64,000 bases of DNA, from contig VDFB02193867.1 in the NCBI GenBank assembly GCA_007258455.2, forward strand, positions 532,695,071-532,759,070, read 5' to 3'. Below the pieces are notes generated by a model. That model was not told the DNA's origin. It worked only from the letters and a program-made list of their open reading frames with translations, and made no database searches. Source of the stretch: Sequoia sempervirens. Its lineage: Eukaryota > Streptophyta > Pinopsida > Cupressales > Cupressaceae. This document shows, piece by piece, positions 32,823 through 46,344 of this stretch (positions are counted from its first letter, which is position 1; each line of letters starts with the position of its first letter). The position numbers and the translations under genes are program-made.

Positions 32823-35800
32823 ACTGTCTCTAAGGACCCTATCCTGCAACATTAGGCTAAACCACCTTTTCCTCAGAGATTGCAAATAACTACATCAAAT
32901 TCTATGGAGGAGCCTACCTTTAATATTTTGGATCAGTTAAAGAATGTACACATTCAAATTCCCCTCTGTCAAGCAATTAAAGATGTTCCAATTTATGGAA
33001 AAACTATTAAAGAGGCATGTTTAAAGAAACCAGGAAGAAAGAAAAAGGATCTCTAAACTATCCATGTTCTAGGACAATTAGCAAAGATTATGTTGGGGAA
33101 GATAGTCATTCCAAAATATAGTAACCCTAGGAGTCTTGTGGTGCAAATAAATATTAATGGCCAGATAGTAAAGAATGTCTTAATTGACCTTAGTGCAGCC
33201 ATTAATGTAATGACTAAGAATACAATGGAGTATTTGAATATACTAAATATTCAATTTACACCTACCATCCTGCAGCTTGCTAATAGTTCCACAATAAAGC
33301 TTAATGGAATGGTAGAAGATGTTATTATCATCCTGGAGTCTTGGGAATACCCAACAGACTTCACCATATTGTCTGAAACTAAGGAAAATTTGGGAGGATA
33401 TCCTATTATCCTATGTAAACCATGGTTAGCTACAATTGATGCTTTTATAGGATGTCATTTAGGAGACATGACAATTTTTTATAGTCATTGAAGAAAGAAA
33501 TTGGCTTTATATCCACCTGCCCAGCCTCAGCTAGACTTGTCTCAGCCAATTTGGCCAAATTTGGGAGAGGAAACTGAAGAAGTCAATTCATTGGCTCACC
33601 TAATGATGCTCTAAACTAATCCGTTCTCCCAGCTTTAGAGTGAGGATGACTTGCTTTCACACATTTTGCAATCCAATCCTGATCCGAGTAGCCCATCTAC
33701 TGCAGATAGCAGTCTTTAGCAGTGTTTCCTGCAACAACTAAATTTTGAGAACCTGTCACCTGAATCTCCTGCAGTTTATCGTAATTTTATTCCATATGAA
33801 ATACAGACACCACCTTTATCAGTAGCCTCCATGAATGATCTTACCAAGCAAGTAGAAGTGTCTTCAGACCACTGTCTGAACATCAATAATAAGTTGCCTC
33901 AATCTCAACAAGTTGCCCTAGTCACCATGTTGCAAGATCAACACAAAGCTTTTGCATGGGACTATGGGGATATGAAGGGAATAGATCCTCAGCTCTATAC
34001 TCATAGGATCTATATTAAGGAAGATTGTTCACCTATTAGGTAGCCTCAAAGAAGGATAAATCTAGCAATTAGGGAAATAGTTAAAACAAAGCTTGAAAAA
34101 TTGCTTGATGCTGGTTTCATCTACCCAATTTCAGACAGTCAATGGGTATCCCCACTGGTGATTGTCCCTAAAAAAGGTGGAAAATGGAGAGTTTTTGTGT
34201 AGATTACAGGGAGCTAAACACAGCAACTAAAAAGGATCATTTTCTACTGCCATTTATTGACCAAGTACTAGACTCACTGTCTGGAAAGAAGTATTTTTCC
34301 TTTTTGGATGGATATAGTGGCTATAATCAAATTAGAATCACCCCTAAAGATTAGGACAAAACAACTTTTACCAATCCATGGGGTACTTTTGCCTACTTTG
34401 TTTTACCTTTTGGACTGTGTAATGCACCTGCAACATTTCAAAGGGCAGTGATAAGTATTTTTGCTAACATTTCTCATGATTCTATGGAGATCTACATGGA
34501 TGACTTCACTACTTATGGAGTTACTTATAACGAAGCATTAGCCAATTTAGAAAAAGTGTTTAAAAGATGTCAAGAGCAAAATTTGTCTTTGAATAGTGAG
34601 AAATGCTTTATGATGATGCAAGAGAGAATTCTTTTAGGTCATCATGTCTCTCAAGCAGGAATTCAAGTTGATCCTGCAAAAATAGAAGTTATTCTAACTT
34701 TTCCAACACCTATGAAACAAATGGATGTTAGAAGCTTCCTAGGACATGTTGGATATTATAGAAGATTCATCAAATATTTCAACAAGATAGTCAGTCCACT
34801 ATATGCCTTATTGACTAAGGATTCTAAATTTACTTGGACTGAGGCCTGTGACAAGTCTTTCCTGCAGCTTAAGAACCTACTCACTAAGACACCTATTCTT
34901 CAAGGACCGAAGTGGATTCTACCCTTTCATATACACACAGATGCTTCTGATTATGTTATAGGGTCAGTTTTATTATAGAAAGAGAATTCCATTGAGCATG
35001 CCATATATTTCATTAGCAAAAATCTGCAAGGCCCTAAATTAAACTATACTATCATAGAGAAAGAATTGCTAGCAGTCGTGTATGCCCTGAACAAATTTTG
35101 ACATTATGTCACTGGTTACCAAATATTTGTTCATACAGATCATGCAGTAATAAGGTACCTCATGAATAAGTCTACCATATCTGGTAGATTAGCAAGATGG
35201 ATCCTATTGTTGCAGGAATTTGATATCATAGTTATTGATAAGCCAGGTCGAGCTAATGTGGTGGCTGATTTCTTATCAAGACTTCAAACACCTACACCTA
35301 ACATTCCTGAGGTAATTAATGATAGCTTCCCTGATGAACATCTATTTTTTACTACTGCTCAAACCCCATGGTATGCAGATATTGCAAATTATTTAGCAGC
35401 AAACATAATTCTAGCACACTTCTCACCAAAGGAAAGGAAATTGTTGGTTGAAAAAAGTTTTAACTTTTCATGGATTGTTGACTATTTATTTTATACAAGA
35501 CCTGACCAAGTCATGAGAAGATGTGTGAGTGAAGATGAGACCTATGACATTTTGCATGCTTGTCATGATGAGCCATGTGGAGGGAAATTTGTAGCTAATA
35601 AAATAGCTATGAAAGTGCTTAATATAGGATACTATTGGCCTACACTACACAAATATGCAACAGCCTACACCAGGAAATGTGATAGATGTAAACAAATGGG
35701 GAGACCAACAAGGTCTGATGAAATGCCCCTGCATCCACAAGTGGTAGTCAATTCCTTTGACAAATGGGACATAGATTTTGTTGGGCCTATTAATCCTCCA

Positions 35801-36700
35801 TCCAATGGGAAATCATACATTTTGGTGTGTACTGATTATGTAACCAAGTGGGTGGAAGTGAAAGCAATGACACATGCCCATGACAATAAAGTTGCTAAGT
35901 TCCTGTATGAGCAGATTTTTACAAGGTTTGGAGTCCCAAGGGAACTTGTTACTGATCAAGGAGCTCAGTTTACATCCAACTTAATCACTACATTGATGAA
36001 TGATTACAAGATCAAGCACAAAAAGTCTAGCCCTTATCACCCTCAAGCCAATGGTCAGGCAGAGGTTACCAATAGAGAAATTGAGGAAATCCTTAGAAAG
36101 ACAATCCAATTACACAAGAAGGATTGGAGAAGCCATCTTCTTGAAGCAGTCTAGGCCTATAGGACAACATGGAAAACAACTACAAGATTTACTCCTTTTG
36201 AGTTACTCTATGGTAAGACTGCCATGTTGCCAATTGAATTTGAACATAAGAACTTAAGAACTGCTCTCCAGCTTAACATTGATATTTCTAAGGCTCAAAA
36301 GGAATGCCTCCTGTAGCTGAATGCATTGGATGAAATGAGGAAAGTTTCCCTGCAGCATACTAAAACTATCTAATAGCAAAGAAAGAAATGGCATGACAGT
36401 CATATTCAAACTAAGCAATTCTCTGCTAGTGAGTGGGCGCTGCTCTATGATTCCAGATACAAAGAAAATTAAGGTAAACTAAACACACGCTAGCTTGGTC
36501 CTTATAAAATAGAAAATGTGTTTGAAAATGGCTCAGTGCAGTTGGCTACAATAGACCCAGTTCGATTTAAGCTACTGGTCAATGGACACCATCTTTGGTT
36601 GTATCATAAGCTAGCATCTAAAGATGAGTTTATGCAACAGTTTGTTTCAATTACAGCCATTGATCTTCCTATAGCGAAAGGCTCAGTCTTTCTCCTGTAG
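32823..36700 (+). pseudogene. Athila-C Pol: protease, RT, RNase H, integrase
   Basis: Continues gag-pol. The protease reads VLIDLSAAINVM (33178-33213; DLGAS is usual). RT: LDAGFIYPISDSQWVSPLVI, a one-base loss near 34198 that shifts the frame, LPFGLCNAPATFQRA, and the catalytic YMDDF (34493). RNase H: FHIHTDASDYVIGSVLL and NYTIIEKELLAVVYALN. Integrase: zinc site HACHDEPCGG with CDRC, and core Asp at 35773 (WDIDFVGP), Asp at 35954 (VTDQGAQFTS) and Glu at 36062 (NGQAEVTNRE). The last two have 35 residues between them, the D,D35E spacing. The C-terminal region ends at HHLWLYHKL. A handful of stops (34044, 34353, 34976, 36152 and others) plus the frameshift silence it. The catalytic residues are otherwise kept. 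Confidence 0.92.
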
Positions 36701-37394
36701 CATCTCTTTAAATTCCACGTTGCATGCACATAATAAAGGTTTCCTTTTTAAAGACACCACGTTCTTTGTTTTCGATCCATCACTGCCATTCATTATATTT
36801 TCTTCCACGTCATCCATCCTGTTGTACCACCTCATTCATGGTTTCTATTCTAGCCGTCATTTCATGGTGCGCTGCAACTATTGTACCACCTCATTCATGG
36901 TTTCTATTCTAGTCATCATTTCATGGTGCGCTGCAATTTTCCCAACACGTATGAGCATTAATTGAAAGGTATGCGATATCTTCTCTTAATCACATTATTT
37001 ATTTATTTCATTTATTCAAAAACTACTGTGTATATCAGTCTTTATCGCCCATGCTTTGCATGTCCTTTCGCCCATGTGTGGACACATGTCAACCTTTAAG
37101 TACAGGGGGGATAATCTATTGCAAACCTTTTCTTATGTCGCTGTCACAACTAATAAGATATTTTTATTATTCTTGTACTTTCCAAATATGGCTCAATGTT
37201 TTATCTAAACAACATTAACTGCTTGATATGAGTAGTTCCTAATAATCATTACATGTAATTATATTTTGAGTCATTCTTGGAAAAGAAGAGAAAGTGATGA
37301 TAGAACTAAAAGAAGCAAACTGAAGCAGAGCAGAGCAGAAAAGTTTTTGAAAAGGTTTGAGTTTCTAGAATCTCAATAGAGGTAATTTGTGAGT
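36701..37394 (+). other. Athila-C spacer between pol and ORF3
   Basis: Non-coding. It contains a 59-bp tandem duplication (36822-36880 and 36881-36939) and a purine run ACAGGGGGGATAA near 37104, which looks like an internal polypurine tract. Confidence 0.6.
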
Positions 37395-39845
37395 ATGGGT
37401 GGTCAATTGGTAAGACATGAGTTTGTAGCTCATAAAATCTTAACACAAAATCCTTAAATAGTGTAGGCATTCAGTAATTGTGGTTGGCTAAACTATTTTC
37501 TGAGGTTAGATTCTTTCAATGAGGAAGCTGCTGGTGAATTTTTAAGAACTCTCTCGGAAGGGGAAGCTTCAGTATGGGGTCTAGTAGTGACTATAATAGA
37601 AGAATGAATTGCTGAAGTAATAGGGCTTCCTATAGGAGGGAAATTTTTTTCTTCAAATGATATTTGTGCAAGGGCAGAGTTTATAGTACCAACTGATGGA
37701 CCTTTGGAGGTCTCTAAACAAGGCTGCAAATGAGTGTCATTGCCCTTCCCATATTCAAAGTGTGCTACATTCATAATCAGGTATCTAACCTGTGAGGGAT
37801 GCTTCTCCTATTTACATTCTTACCATTTTAAGTTATTGAGTCATATGAGGCATGGGTTAGCTATTAATGTCCTGAACTTTTTGTTAAATCTTTTAAAGCA
37901 AAGTGCCCATGAAACCCAGAGAGGAAGGGACAACTCTATTTCCCATCATGCCCTCATAAAACTATTGATTGGGCATTCCCTAAGGGACGTCTCTCCCATT
38001 TCTTGGCAAGACTTTGTTTCCCAAAATGGTTTGCAACTTCCACAACCACTTAGAGAAATCCCTACAACACCTACCCCTGCAGCATCTATTCCTGCGGTCT
38101 CCACACCAGAACCCTCTACCAGAGTACAAACCAGATCTGCTAGTATAAGAGAAAAAGGAAAAATAAAGGTAGGAGAGTCATCTAGGGTAGAACAAACCCT
38201 AGAGTCTGACCCTCATGCTTAAAGACAATAGTGTCCCTCTACTACAACAACATCTTCTCCTATAGTAGTTCCTCCTACAACAACACCTATTGACACTGCA
38301 GTTTCTCTATCATCATCTTCTGTTGAGTCTAAACCCTCTAGGAAAGTCAGAAAGAGGAAAGCCATGAGAATGCCTCCTGCAGTGGCCACATTACCAAAAA
38401 GAGCCTCAACAAGGAAACAGCGGAAAGTCACCTCAACCTCTACTCAGCCTGAAATTATAATAGTTTCTGAGGAATCTGAGGAACACAATCATGATGATTA
38501 TCAGAATGTACAGGAGAATGCTTCACATAGCCCACCTGTTGAACCAATGGAAGTCAATGAAGAACAATATGATAGTAATGGAAGGGGAATGCCAAGTCTT
38601 GATGACTTGGCTGAGGCAGCTAGGAAAATTTTAGAAGAAGTACAATCTCCTCCAGCACAACAACAAGAATTCATCTTGCAGCAAGAGGAAGAACAACTTG
38701 AACAATTGGAAGTGGCCAATGAAGCTTCATTACCCCATGCAAATTGTCAAGTCATGGTTGTCTACAAAAAAATATTTTTGATTAAATTTTTGGAATCCCT
38801 TAGGACCACATGGAGGCCAGTCACATTTCAAACCCTGAGTTTCCACCATTTAGCCAAGACTGAAATTCAACAAAGTCTTTAGGAGGAAGAGAAGAGGAAA
38901 CTGAAAAGAGAGATTGAAAGGAAGAAATAGGAAATCCAGGAGATAAAAAAGAAAATGGACAAAATGATGAAACTAACTAGTAAGATTGTGGAGTGTAGAC
39001 CACCGCCTCGAGTCTATGCCATGTGCCTAAAGGAACAATTTCTTTGGTTTTAGTTAATGAGAATTTCAAGGAATCTAGATCTTGTTATTTATACATCCAG
39101 AGAATTTTATGATGCATACCAAGTGGCTCCTAATTGGCTAAAGAATTCTTTATGTGAATTTTATTTGCATGGATTGATAATTCCCTTTGAAACAGAGTGG
39201 AACCCACTTCTTTATATTGGTGATATTCATTTGAGGTCACTTATGTCATGGATAGCCAATGAAACCAATTATGGAAAACAAGTGGAAGCCTATGAAGAAG
39301 TTGAAAGGGATGAGCCCATACCATTGTGATCTGAAAGCACAAATCCTTACACAATGCTAAAAACCTAGCTCACTGTTGCATATGGGTTCAACAATCAAGT
39401 AAAAAGAGTAAAAATATTTGATGTCAGAAAGCAAGTGTATGAGGAATTCAAAAGCCAACCACATCTGTTTTGGAAGCTTACCTCTTCCAGAATTGAAAAG
39501 AGATGGGAGAAATTGACTATTGGGTTAAGGAAATCTGAGCCACATAGTCCCCTGAATTTTGAAGCAACCCTTGCCAGAACAGAGAGGTACATATAGCTTG
39601 GTCTTCAGAAGAGGTTTGAATTATGGTTGCCAATAACATTTCGACCTCCAATTTTAATGTGGCCACTGTATCCCTATTGAGTTACAAATGTTAATAAAGA
39701 TACAGAGAACCTTAGATATGAAAGATGAAAAAATATTAGAGGTTTCTATTATAAATTTGGGACTGTGCCAAAAAGTCGTATTGCTCCTCCAGATTTCAAG
39801 GAAACAACCAGGAAGCTTAATGCTGGTGGACCATCATCAGGTTAA
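37395..39845 (+). pseudogene. Athila-C ORF3, 817-codon extra gene after pol
   Basis: A single frame runs from ATG 37395 to TAA 39843, immediately before the polypurine tract, with about a dozen in-frame stops and no frameshift. Residues about 35-180 read SVWGLVVTIIEE, IAEVIGLPIGGKF, then IIRYLTCEGCFSYLHSYHF and KLLSHMRHGLAINVLNFLL. I recall this pattern from a plant-specific domain often labelled putative plant transposon protein. The middle is Pro/Thr/Ser-rich, then acidic and Gln-rich; a charged coiled coil (38880-38990) follows, then about 280 residues of unknown fold. In Athila elements an env-like gene can sit here, but I see no signal peptide or membrane anchor. The role is unknown. Confidence 0.75.
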
Positions 39846-39857
39846 GTAGGGGGCAGA
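39846..39857 (+). promoter_or_regulatory. Athila-C polypurine tract
   Basis: GTAGGGGGCAGA abuts the 3' LTR start TGATGAGC. Confidence 0.88.
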
Positions 39858-41158
39858 TGATGAGCTTAGGATATGCTCATAATTTGAGTATCATGATGTA
39901 CTTTTAATATCACTAACTTTGTTGCTAATGGATGTTTTAACTCTTTTATTAAAGACTCTTTATCTAAAATGAGTAGTATCCTATAGCAATATATTCCTGC
40001 ATTCCTGTAGCCTAAACATCTCCATGTGTCTTATTAATTACCTTGTTTTGACTTCCCGAGCGATTGGTATAATGAATATGGTTTTTGAATAATGGGATAG
40101 ATTTAATATGTGATTAATGAATGGATCGTGTTCATTTCCATGAATGCTTTCTTTTGCCTTTGTCACCTTGTGCATTGCAGGTTGTTGAAGGGATCATGAA
40201 CGATTCAAGTGCAGCAAACTTTGGCTTTGCAGTAAAGTCCATTTGCAGCATGGTGTCGAGGAAGTTGTTCCAATGAAGACTCTCTGTCATGGTCATTGGG
40301 AAGAAATTTAACGATCATTAATTTGGAAAGAGTGGAATGCTAAATTCTCTAGATCATGTTGAACGGATATGTTTTCATTTATGAGAAGTCTATTCCTCAG
40401 TTTCAGGATTCATTTATGTCCACATCTTTCTTTGTTAAGTTAGGTAGATAGTTGTTTTTCTAGTTTAAAAATAAGTGTTCCTCCTACGTGAGTGAGTAAG
40501 CATAACGAAATAGAAAGCATAGCATGTAAGAGTTAGTATGATAATAAGAGGCAGAATATGTAAAAGTTAGTATTATGTTAAGAGACAGAGTTTTGTGTCA
40601 GTACTCATATGAGCAAACAATGTATATCATTCTGAGTTATGAATAAAAGCTAATGAAGTTCTGAGTTCAATCTTTGCATAATTAGTTGATGCTTGCTAAG
40701 GGGGCCCACTTAGTAAGTATTTGTAGTTAGTTAGTTAGTCATTTATTTTCTATTGATCATAAGTTAGATTTTGTTCTTGAAGTTTCAGTGCAAACCTAGT
40801 CTTATATTGTTCCTACAGCATCAGGAATCCATCCCTGTGTTTGTTCCTGCAGCATAAGGCCAGTTCATAGTTTGTTTCTTAGTTATAGTTGTTATGGTTT
40901 CTACTTTGATTAAGTTTATAAGGCTTCGCATTACATTCCTATAGCATGAATATAATTCCTTTCACACATTTATTTCTAGTAAATCGTGACTGAAATTGGT
41001 TCTTAGTGCACATACAGTGCTGCTCCATTTCAAGTATAGGTTCCTTGGTTTGAAAAAGTAAATGAATGAGCATAAGAAGATGTTAGTCACCTATTGGAAT
41101 GTCCAATTTCTAGGTTAGGATTTGTCATGATTTTTATATCCTTTTGTGGGCACGACCA
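39858..41158 (+). repeat. Athila-C 3' LTR
   Basis: Begins TGATGAGCTTAGG and ends CACGACCA, then AACAT. Pairs with 24891-26195. Confidence 0.94.
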
Positions 41159-41163
41159 AACAT

Positions 41164-41184
41164 TATGGCGCTAGAAGGAGGGCC
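41164..41184 (+). other. Tat-D primer binding site
   Basis: TATGGCGCTAGAAGGAGGG would lie a base or two after the Tat-D 5' LTR end (24889) if Athila-C were removed. The tRNA is not assigned. Confidence 0.7.
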
Positions 41185-44100
41185 ATGATTTCATGTGGCA
41201 GATTCTCATGGAATGATATTGTGATTTTAATTATCTTTATACTTCTCAATTAGGAAGAAATCTAGAGACATTAATTCAACCACTACTTGCTTGTTATATC
41301 TTACTTATTGTGCGTTTCGTTATGCTCTTGTTTTTATTGATCTGCGTGGGAAAGAAGCTTGGCCTAAAGATTGAATAATGTTATACTTTGAAAGTTTGCA
41401 ACTTTGGTAAAATTTGTGTTCTGTGGTATTCATTTATTTTAGCTAAAAAAATTTAGCCTTCTTTCAAAGGCATTAACTATATGTTCCAGCTGAATAATTT
41501 AAGTCAGAAACACAAGCTTGGGTGTAGCTCATATAAGTGTTTCCTATTTACTCTTTGAAAGATGAAATCCTTGAAAATGGGGTAAAATTAACTTCTAATA
41601 AAGGATCAATGAAAGTGATGTTTTCTTTCCATTATATTGGATAAAAATCTGGTCACTGCCTATTCATACATCGAACTTCCCATTTATCATTATTTTTTTA
41701 AATCAATTTCTTTTCATACATCGCTATTTGCAGAGCCTCCATCCATAGTTGGTGCTTCTCTTTCTTTATTACCACTGATTACATGCTTTTCCTGCTAAGA
41801 CAAGGAACCACTAGTATACAGCTAAAAATTTGTCACTACCAAGTGTAGACATCTTCCTGAAGATATGCAGTCGAGTACGTCTATAGGTATCATCTACTAT
41901 CATTATCACGAGTGAAGAGTAAACTTGATTTCAGAATTGGCGCGCAACACAATAGATGAGTAATTTTTGAATTTATCCTGTTGAGAGAAACATCCTCAGA
42001 TTTTGGTTGGGTTTGATGTTAAAATGAAATTAATCTCCCTTTGTTCTGTTGCACGCATTTATGTCACATGAAATGATTGGTCTCTTCATTATTTATGAAG
42101 ATCTCACTGGAGAAGATTGTGCTTAGAAAAGTCCAGAAGTATTTGCAATGATATTGATGTCAACTATCACCTTTAATGCTTTGCGTGTAATCCTTTAATG
42201 CGCCTCATTTTACCATACGCTTAACCTTCTATTATCTGAAGAAGGCGCGATTCCTTTTGTTACGTACTAGGACCAATATTTTTGAGTAAAAGATTCCATT
42301 GACAAGAAGGTTTGTTGTTTATAAAGTATGTCTGTACTAGTGGAGAATTGAATTGGTGCACTTTATTCTGAATACTATGAATCATCACATGTCCCCTTCA
42401 CTTTTATATGGTTGATTTGTCATTTAAGAGTCATATTTCTTCTACACCTGCAATTAATGCTCATACGTGCAACAAGTTTATCCCTTTGCTATTGTAGAAT
42501 TTTTGTTGATATGTCCACCTGCTTTTCATGCAAATATAAAAACACACACACCCACAACTACCAGTCATTAGCCATTCACACATTCCTTATGAAGATTTAG
42601 TGTTGTTGTATATGCTCTCTTCTATGTTATGCAAGTACAATAACAAGAATTCTTTGCATTATTTTCTTGGTCAGCAGTGATGTTCCTACTCAGAGAAGAC
42701 GTTGATTAAAGTTGCATTCATATCTACTCTTCGCATGGTCCATTATATTGATTCATATCTGCTGGCTTGGTTTTTGCATTTTCATGAAAATTTTTGTGCC
42801 CATTAATGGATTGAGTGCTATGAACATTCCTTATAGATTGCTTCCAAATATCTTTTTTAAGAAATTAATGCTCCACATTCCTTTCTGACACATTACTGCA
42901 AAGTATTGACTTATTGGTGTGCATAATCCATGTTACTTACTTTAAGTAGCATGTGATGATATCCATTGATTTAATAAATCTTTTTAGTAATGTATGTGTC
43001 TTTAATGAAATGGATTGTTTCTTTGCATTTATTTACTCATGATACAATATTTACCATTTATTAAAAGCGTCCTCATTACTATGGTTATTTTAAAATGGTA
43101 AATGTTTAAGCTTATAATCTATTGACTTTCAAATTTTATGCTATGAATTATCACATCAGGACTGATTATTTCAAGATAGCCAAATATTTGAGAATATGAT
43201 GATATGTTTGGAAGATTTATCCTTTGTGGGTGATTTATTGGCTTTATACCTTTAGTGAGTTGAATTATGATAAGGGAAGGGAGGGGTCTAGCAAATGTGT
43301 TACCTCTTTAATGAAAGCATGTTTCAATCATAAATCTTTCTTTTCTTCTCATAATCATCCAAATCATTTGTTCTTTCAAATTGAAATCATGTTATTATTT
43401 GGGGTTAATAATCAAAATGAATTTAATGTTCTAATTCTCACATGAGTGTCTTTTCTTTTTATAGGTACAAACGACAGAAAGAAAAGAAGGTATAAAAGAA
43501 AACAAAGGCTAACGAAGGAAAACAAAGGTGAAAATGAAGAAGGTATAAAGCCTAACGAAGGAAAACAAAGGTAAAGCGAAGAAGAAAAATGAAAGGAGGA
43601 GAATGAAGATGACGTTTTGGGAAGATTAAAGTGTTTTGTAACACTTTAGTGTTTGTTTTAAACACTTTTCATGAAATTGTTATCTTTTCATTTTTAGGAC
43701 ACTAATTTTCATTTGGGTTTAAAAAGAATGCTTCAATTTTTCGTTGCAAAAGGATAAAATTGAAACTTAGACACCTACTAGATTTCAATTTGGGCTAAAA
43801 TTGAACAAGCAAGTTCACATTTGACATTGGTGTTTTAAAACGAATCAAATCATTGCTTTGAAGGATAAAATGAATGTGTGCCTTTATTATTTTGTAATTA
43901 TTTACACAAAGTAATATCATCAAAGACATATGTGCTTCTCTCACACCTCATGGCAGTCTTGAAAATGAAAAGGTTTTTGGTGACATTAAGTTGCATAAAT
44001 AATTTCCCATACACACTTCGATTTGGGTTTAAAATTGAACATCTTGTGCAAGTGTGAGTAGATCATCATCGCATATATTCTCTATCTTTTTGTCATCAAA

Positions 44101-46344
44101 GATTGATCAAGTTATGGATTTTGTATTTGCTTTCTTTTGTTTATCCTATAGGACCTACCTTGGGGAAAAAGTACTCACCCAAGGGAATGACTCAATCGAT
44201 AACACTCTAAAGCCAAGAGTATTTCCAACTGGGATATAAATGTGGGTATTGGAGTAAAAACCAATATCACGTGATTGATTCTAACAAGATGGATCCGAAA
44301 GGTGACTCTCACCATATGGGTCAATCTCCATGAATGGAAAGTCCTTACTAAAAGGCTATGTGTAGGATCATCGTGCAAAAAACAGGCCCTTAAGTGGCAA
44401 AAAATTCAGAAAAATCAGTGTTAGGCAACTTGACGTAAATATTTGAATAAGTTATCTATATTATTTCAAAAATATGTAAGAATAGAATTTGTAGAAAATT
44501 GAATGTAGTTTCTAAAATACTAGGTTTATTTAAAAATAAATAAAATCTATTTGGTGAAAATTTGAAATTTCAATGTAGTAGTACTTAAATTTGGGAAAAA
44601 ATAAGTAGGTGTATAGACCACCTAACCATAATAAAATGATAATATTTTTTTTGTATGATTTTATATATAAGTAGAGGACTCATTTTCGGATGTGATGCAT
44701 ATTTATTTGTAATTTTTTTCCAAGTAAATAATTAATTATGAATTTTTTATTACAACTTTTAGAAAATATAAAAACTCGTCTATCTTACCACCTTAACTTG
44801 GTCAAAATTCATGAAATTTATTTTTTCTTTTTTTAATCCTATAGTATGTGAAGCATTGAATGTGACGCATGTTTTGAATTCAAAAAATATGATACCGTTT
44901 GAAAGTGATAGATGTTTTTCAATCAGCCTATCGATCAGGACTTTAGTCGTAATTGTAATAGAAAATGAATAATAATTATTTATTAAATTCAAATTAAATA
45001 ATAATTTATATTTTTGGAAAGCTGAGAATCTCCTCTAAAAACCCTTTTCGTTTCATTAATTTTGGGTGAAAAAAAGTCGTCAGCCACATACCCCCATAAT
45101 ATTGCCACTTTTTGGCGCACCATGATCCTACACATACCCAAAACCCATGTTCAAGAAATTTCCAAAATCCTTAATCTATTTTTTGGTGCAAGAACGATCA
45201 TTTTGAAGATGCCCAACACTTTTACGGTCTTTTAGTAGAAATGGAAAACATGCCATGGGAGTTTCATGGGTGTTGATGCTTGGCTGCCCCGTATAAGTTA
45301 GTGTCATGGAGGGGAGTTAGTGGGGTCAAGCATCTAACCATTCACTAAAGATAAGCATAGCTAGACTTGTCCAAGTGGGGATCCAAAAAATATTGTCTTA
45401 CACATCCATAGGGTTTGTACTTTTTCTTGTTTAAAAACATAATGCTTTGATCAAAAATATTTGAAAACAAACACTCAACATGATCCTCAAAATTTCAAAC
45501 CCTTTAGGAGGAAAATACCATTGATCGAATTCTTGTGTTATTTCTTGCCCTTGGGATTACATCCTTAGAGGTTTCTAAGCACTTGAATTTACATCTCAAT
45601 TTTCCCACTAAAGTTAAACAATAGGTAACCCTTGCCTTAATTTCATCAAAGTTTCACATAATATACCTTGTGAAATGAAATGAAGTTGAGACATTGGACA
45701 TTCAATTTTAAATCTAATAAAGAGTGTGTTTATAATAAAAACAATCCATTAAGAAAAGATTAAATCAATTGGACCCCACTTGGCATTTTTTTGTCATATG
45801 GTTTTCATGCAAACATTTGTCTTTTGATTTCGAATTACTTTTAGAGAAAGGCATGTTCTTCACTATCTTGGTCTCGGAAACAAATCCTTCCTAGGTTAAT
45901 TTAGGATCAAATCAAACACTTCATCCAAATTCCAAACATCTATCAAAATACATCTCAAAAATAACTTTAGAGCTTTGGAAACATCATTCTAGACTTGGGT
46001 AAATCATCAAAAATTAAAATCACCATGTTAGTTAGGTGTGTGGGAATGCATCCTTTCTCATACATTTAATTAAATCAGCAATCCTTTGAAAAAGTACATC
46101 CTAAGATCACATCTAACATCTTAGGGTTTCCAAGTTCATTATCAAATCAAACCAATCAAAATCAAACCCTAAGTCTAGCATTGATCCAAAGTCCCTAAAA
46201 ATTCAACACTCATATCATTCATCCCTTTTCTTCATCTCGTCATTGGTCCTAAGAACCTTAGAGGTCACTTTTGCAACAAGGTCAAAACACAAGAAGAACA
46301 TGGAATACAAACTTAATTTATACATCATTAGTAATCCAAATTAA
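41185..46344 (+). other. Tat-D long 5' leader
   Basis: About 5.2 kb including the inverted-repeat element at 44354-45139. No gag, protease or other domain is seen. A purine-rich stretch (43466-43600) repeats TAACGAAGGAAAACAAAGG twice about 57 bp apart. It probably represents the untranslated leader, or the remains of a lost gag. Confidence 0.5.
44354..45139 (+). mobile_element. Small inverted-repeat element, copy 1
   Basis: Ends pair as TATGTGTAGGATCAT and ATGATCCTACACATA, with GTGC extending the match. The 786-bp body matches copies at 59361 and 61417. There is no coding frame. It lies in the Tat-D leader, so it is younger than Tat-D. No secure target duplication is found, so the DNA-transposon superfamily is open. 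Confidence 0.83.

Larger units (their letters stand above)
24891..41158 (+). mobile_element. Athila-C: Ty3/gypsy retrotransposon with an extra 3' gene
   Basis: LTRs of 1305 and 1301 bp, an Asp-tRNA-like primer binding site, gag-pol in the gypsy order (protease, RT, RNase H, integrase), an 817-codon third frame and a polypurine tract. Without element G it is about 11.5 kb, a normal Athila size. One frameshift and scattered stops break gag-pol. The LTRs differ at about 3 of the first 75 bases, so it is younger than Tat-D. Confidence 0.93.

Noticed and set aside
37393..37460. tRNA-like stretch: ATGAG/CTCAT stem with a TTTGTAG loop and a D-arm-like GGTCAATTGGTAAGAC
   Set aside because: The acceptor stem does not pair and the T-loop lacks TTC, and the stretch is the start of the Athila-C ORF3 frame. 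Probably chance, or at most a tRNA-derived scrap.
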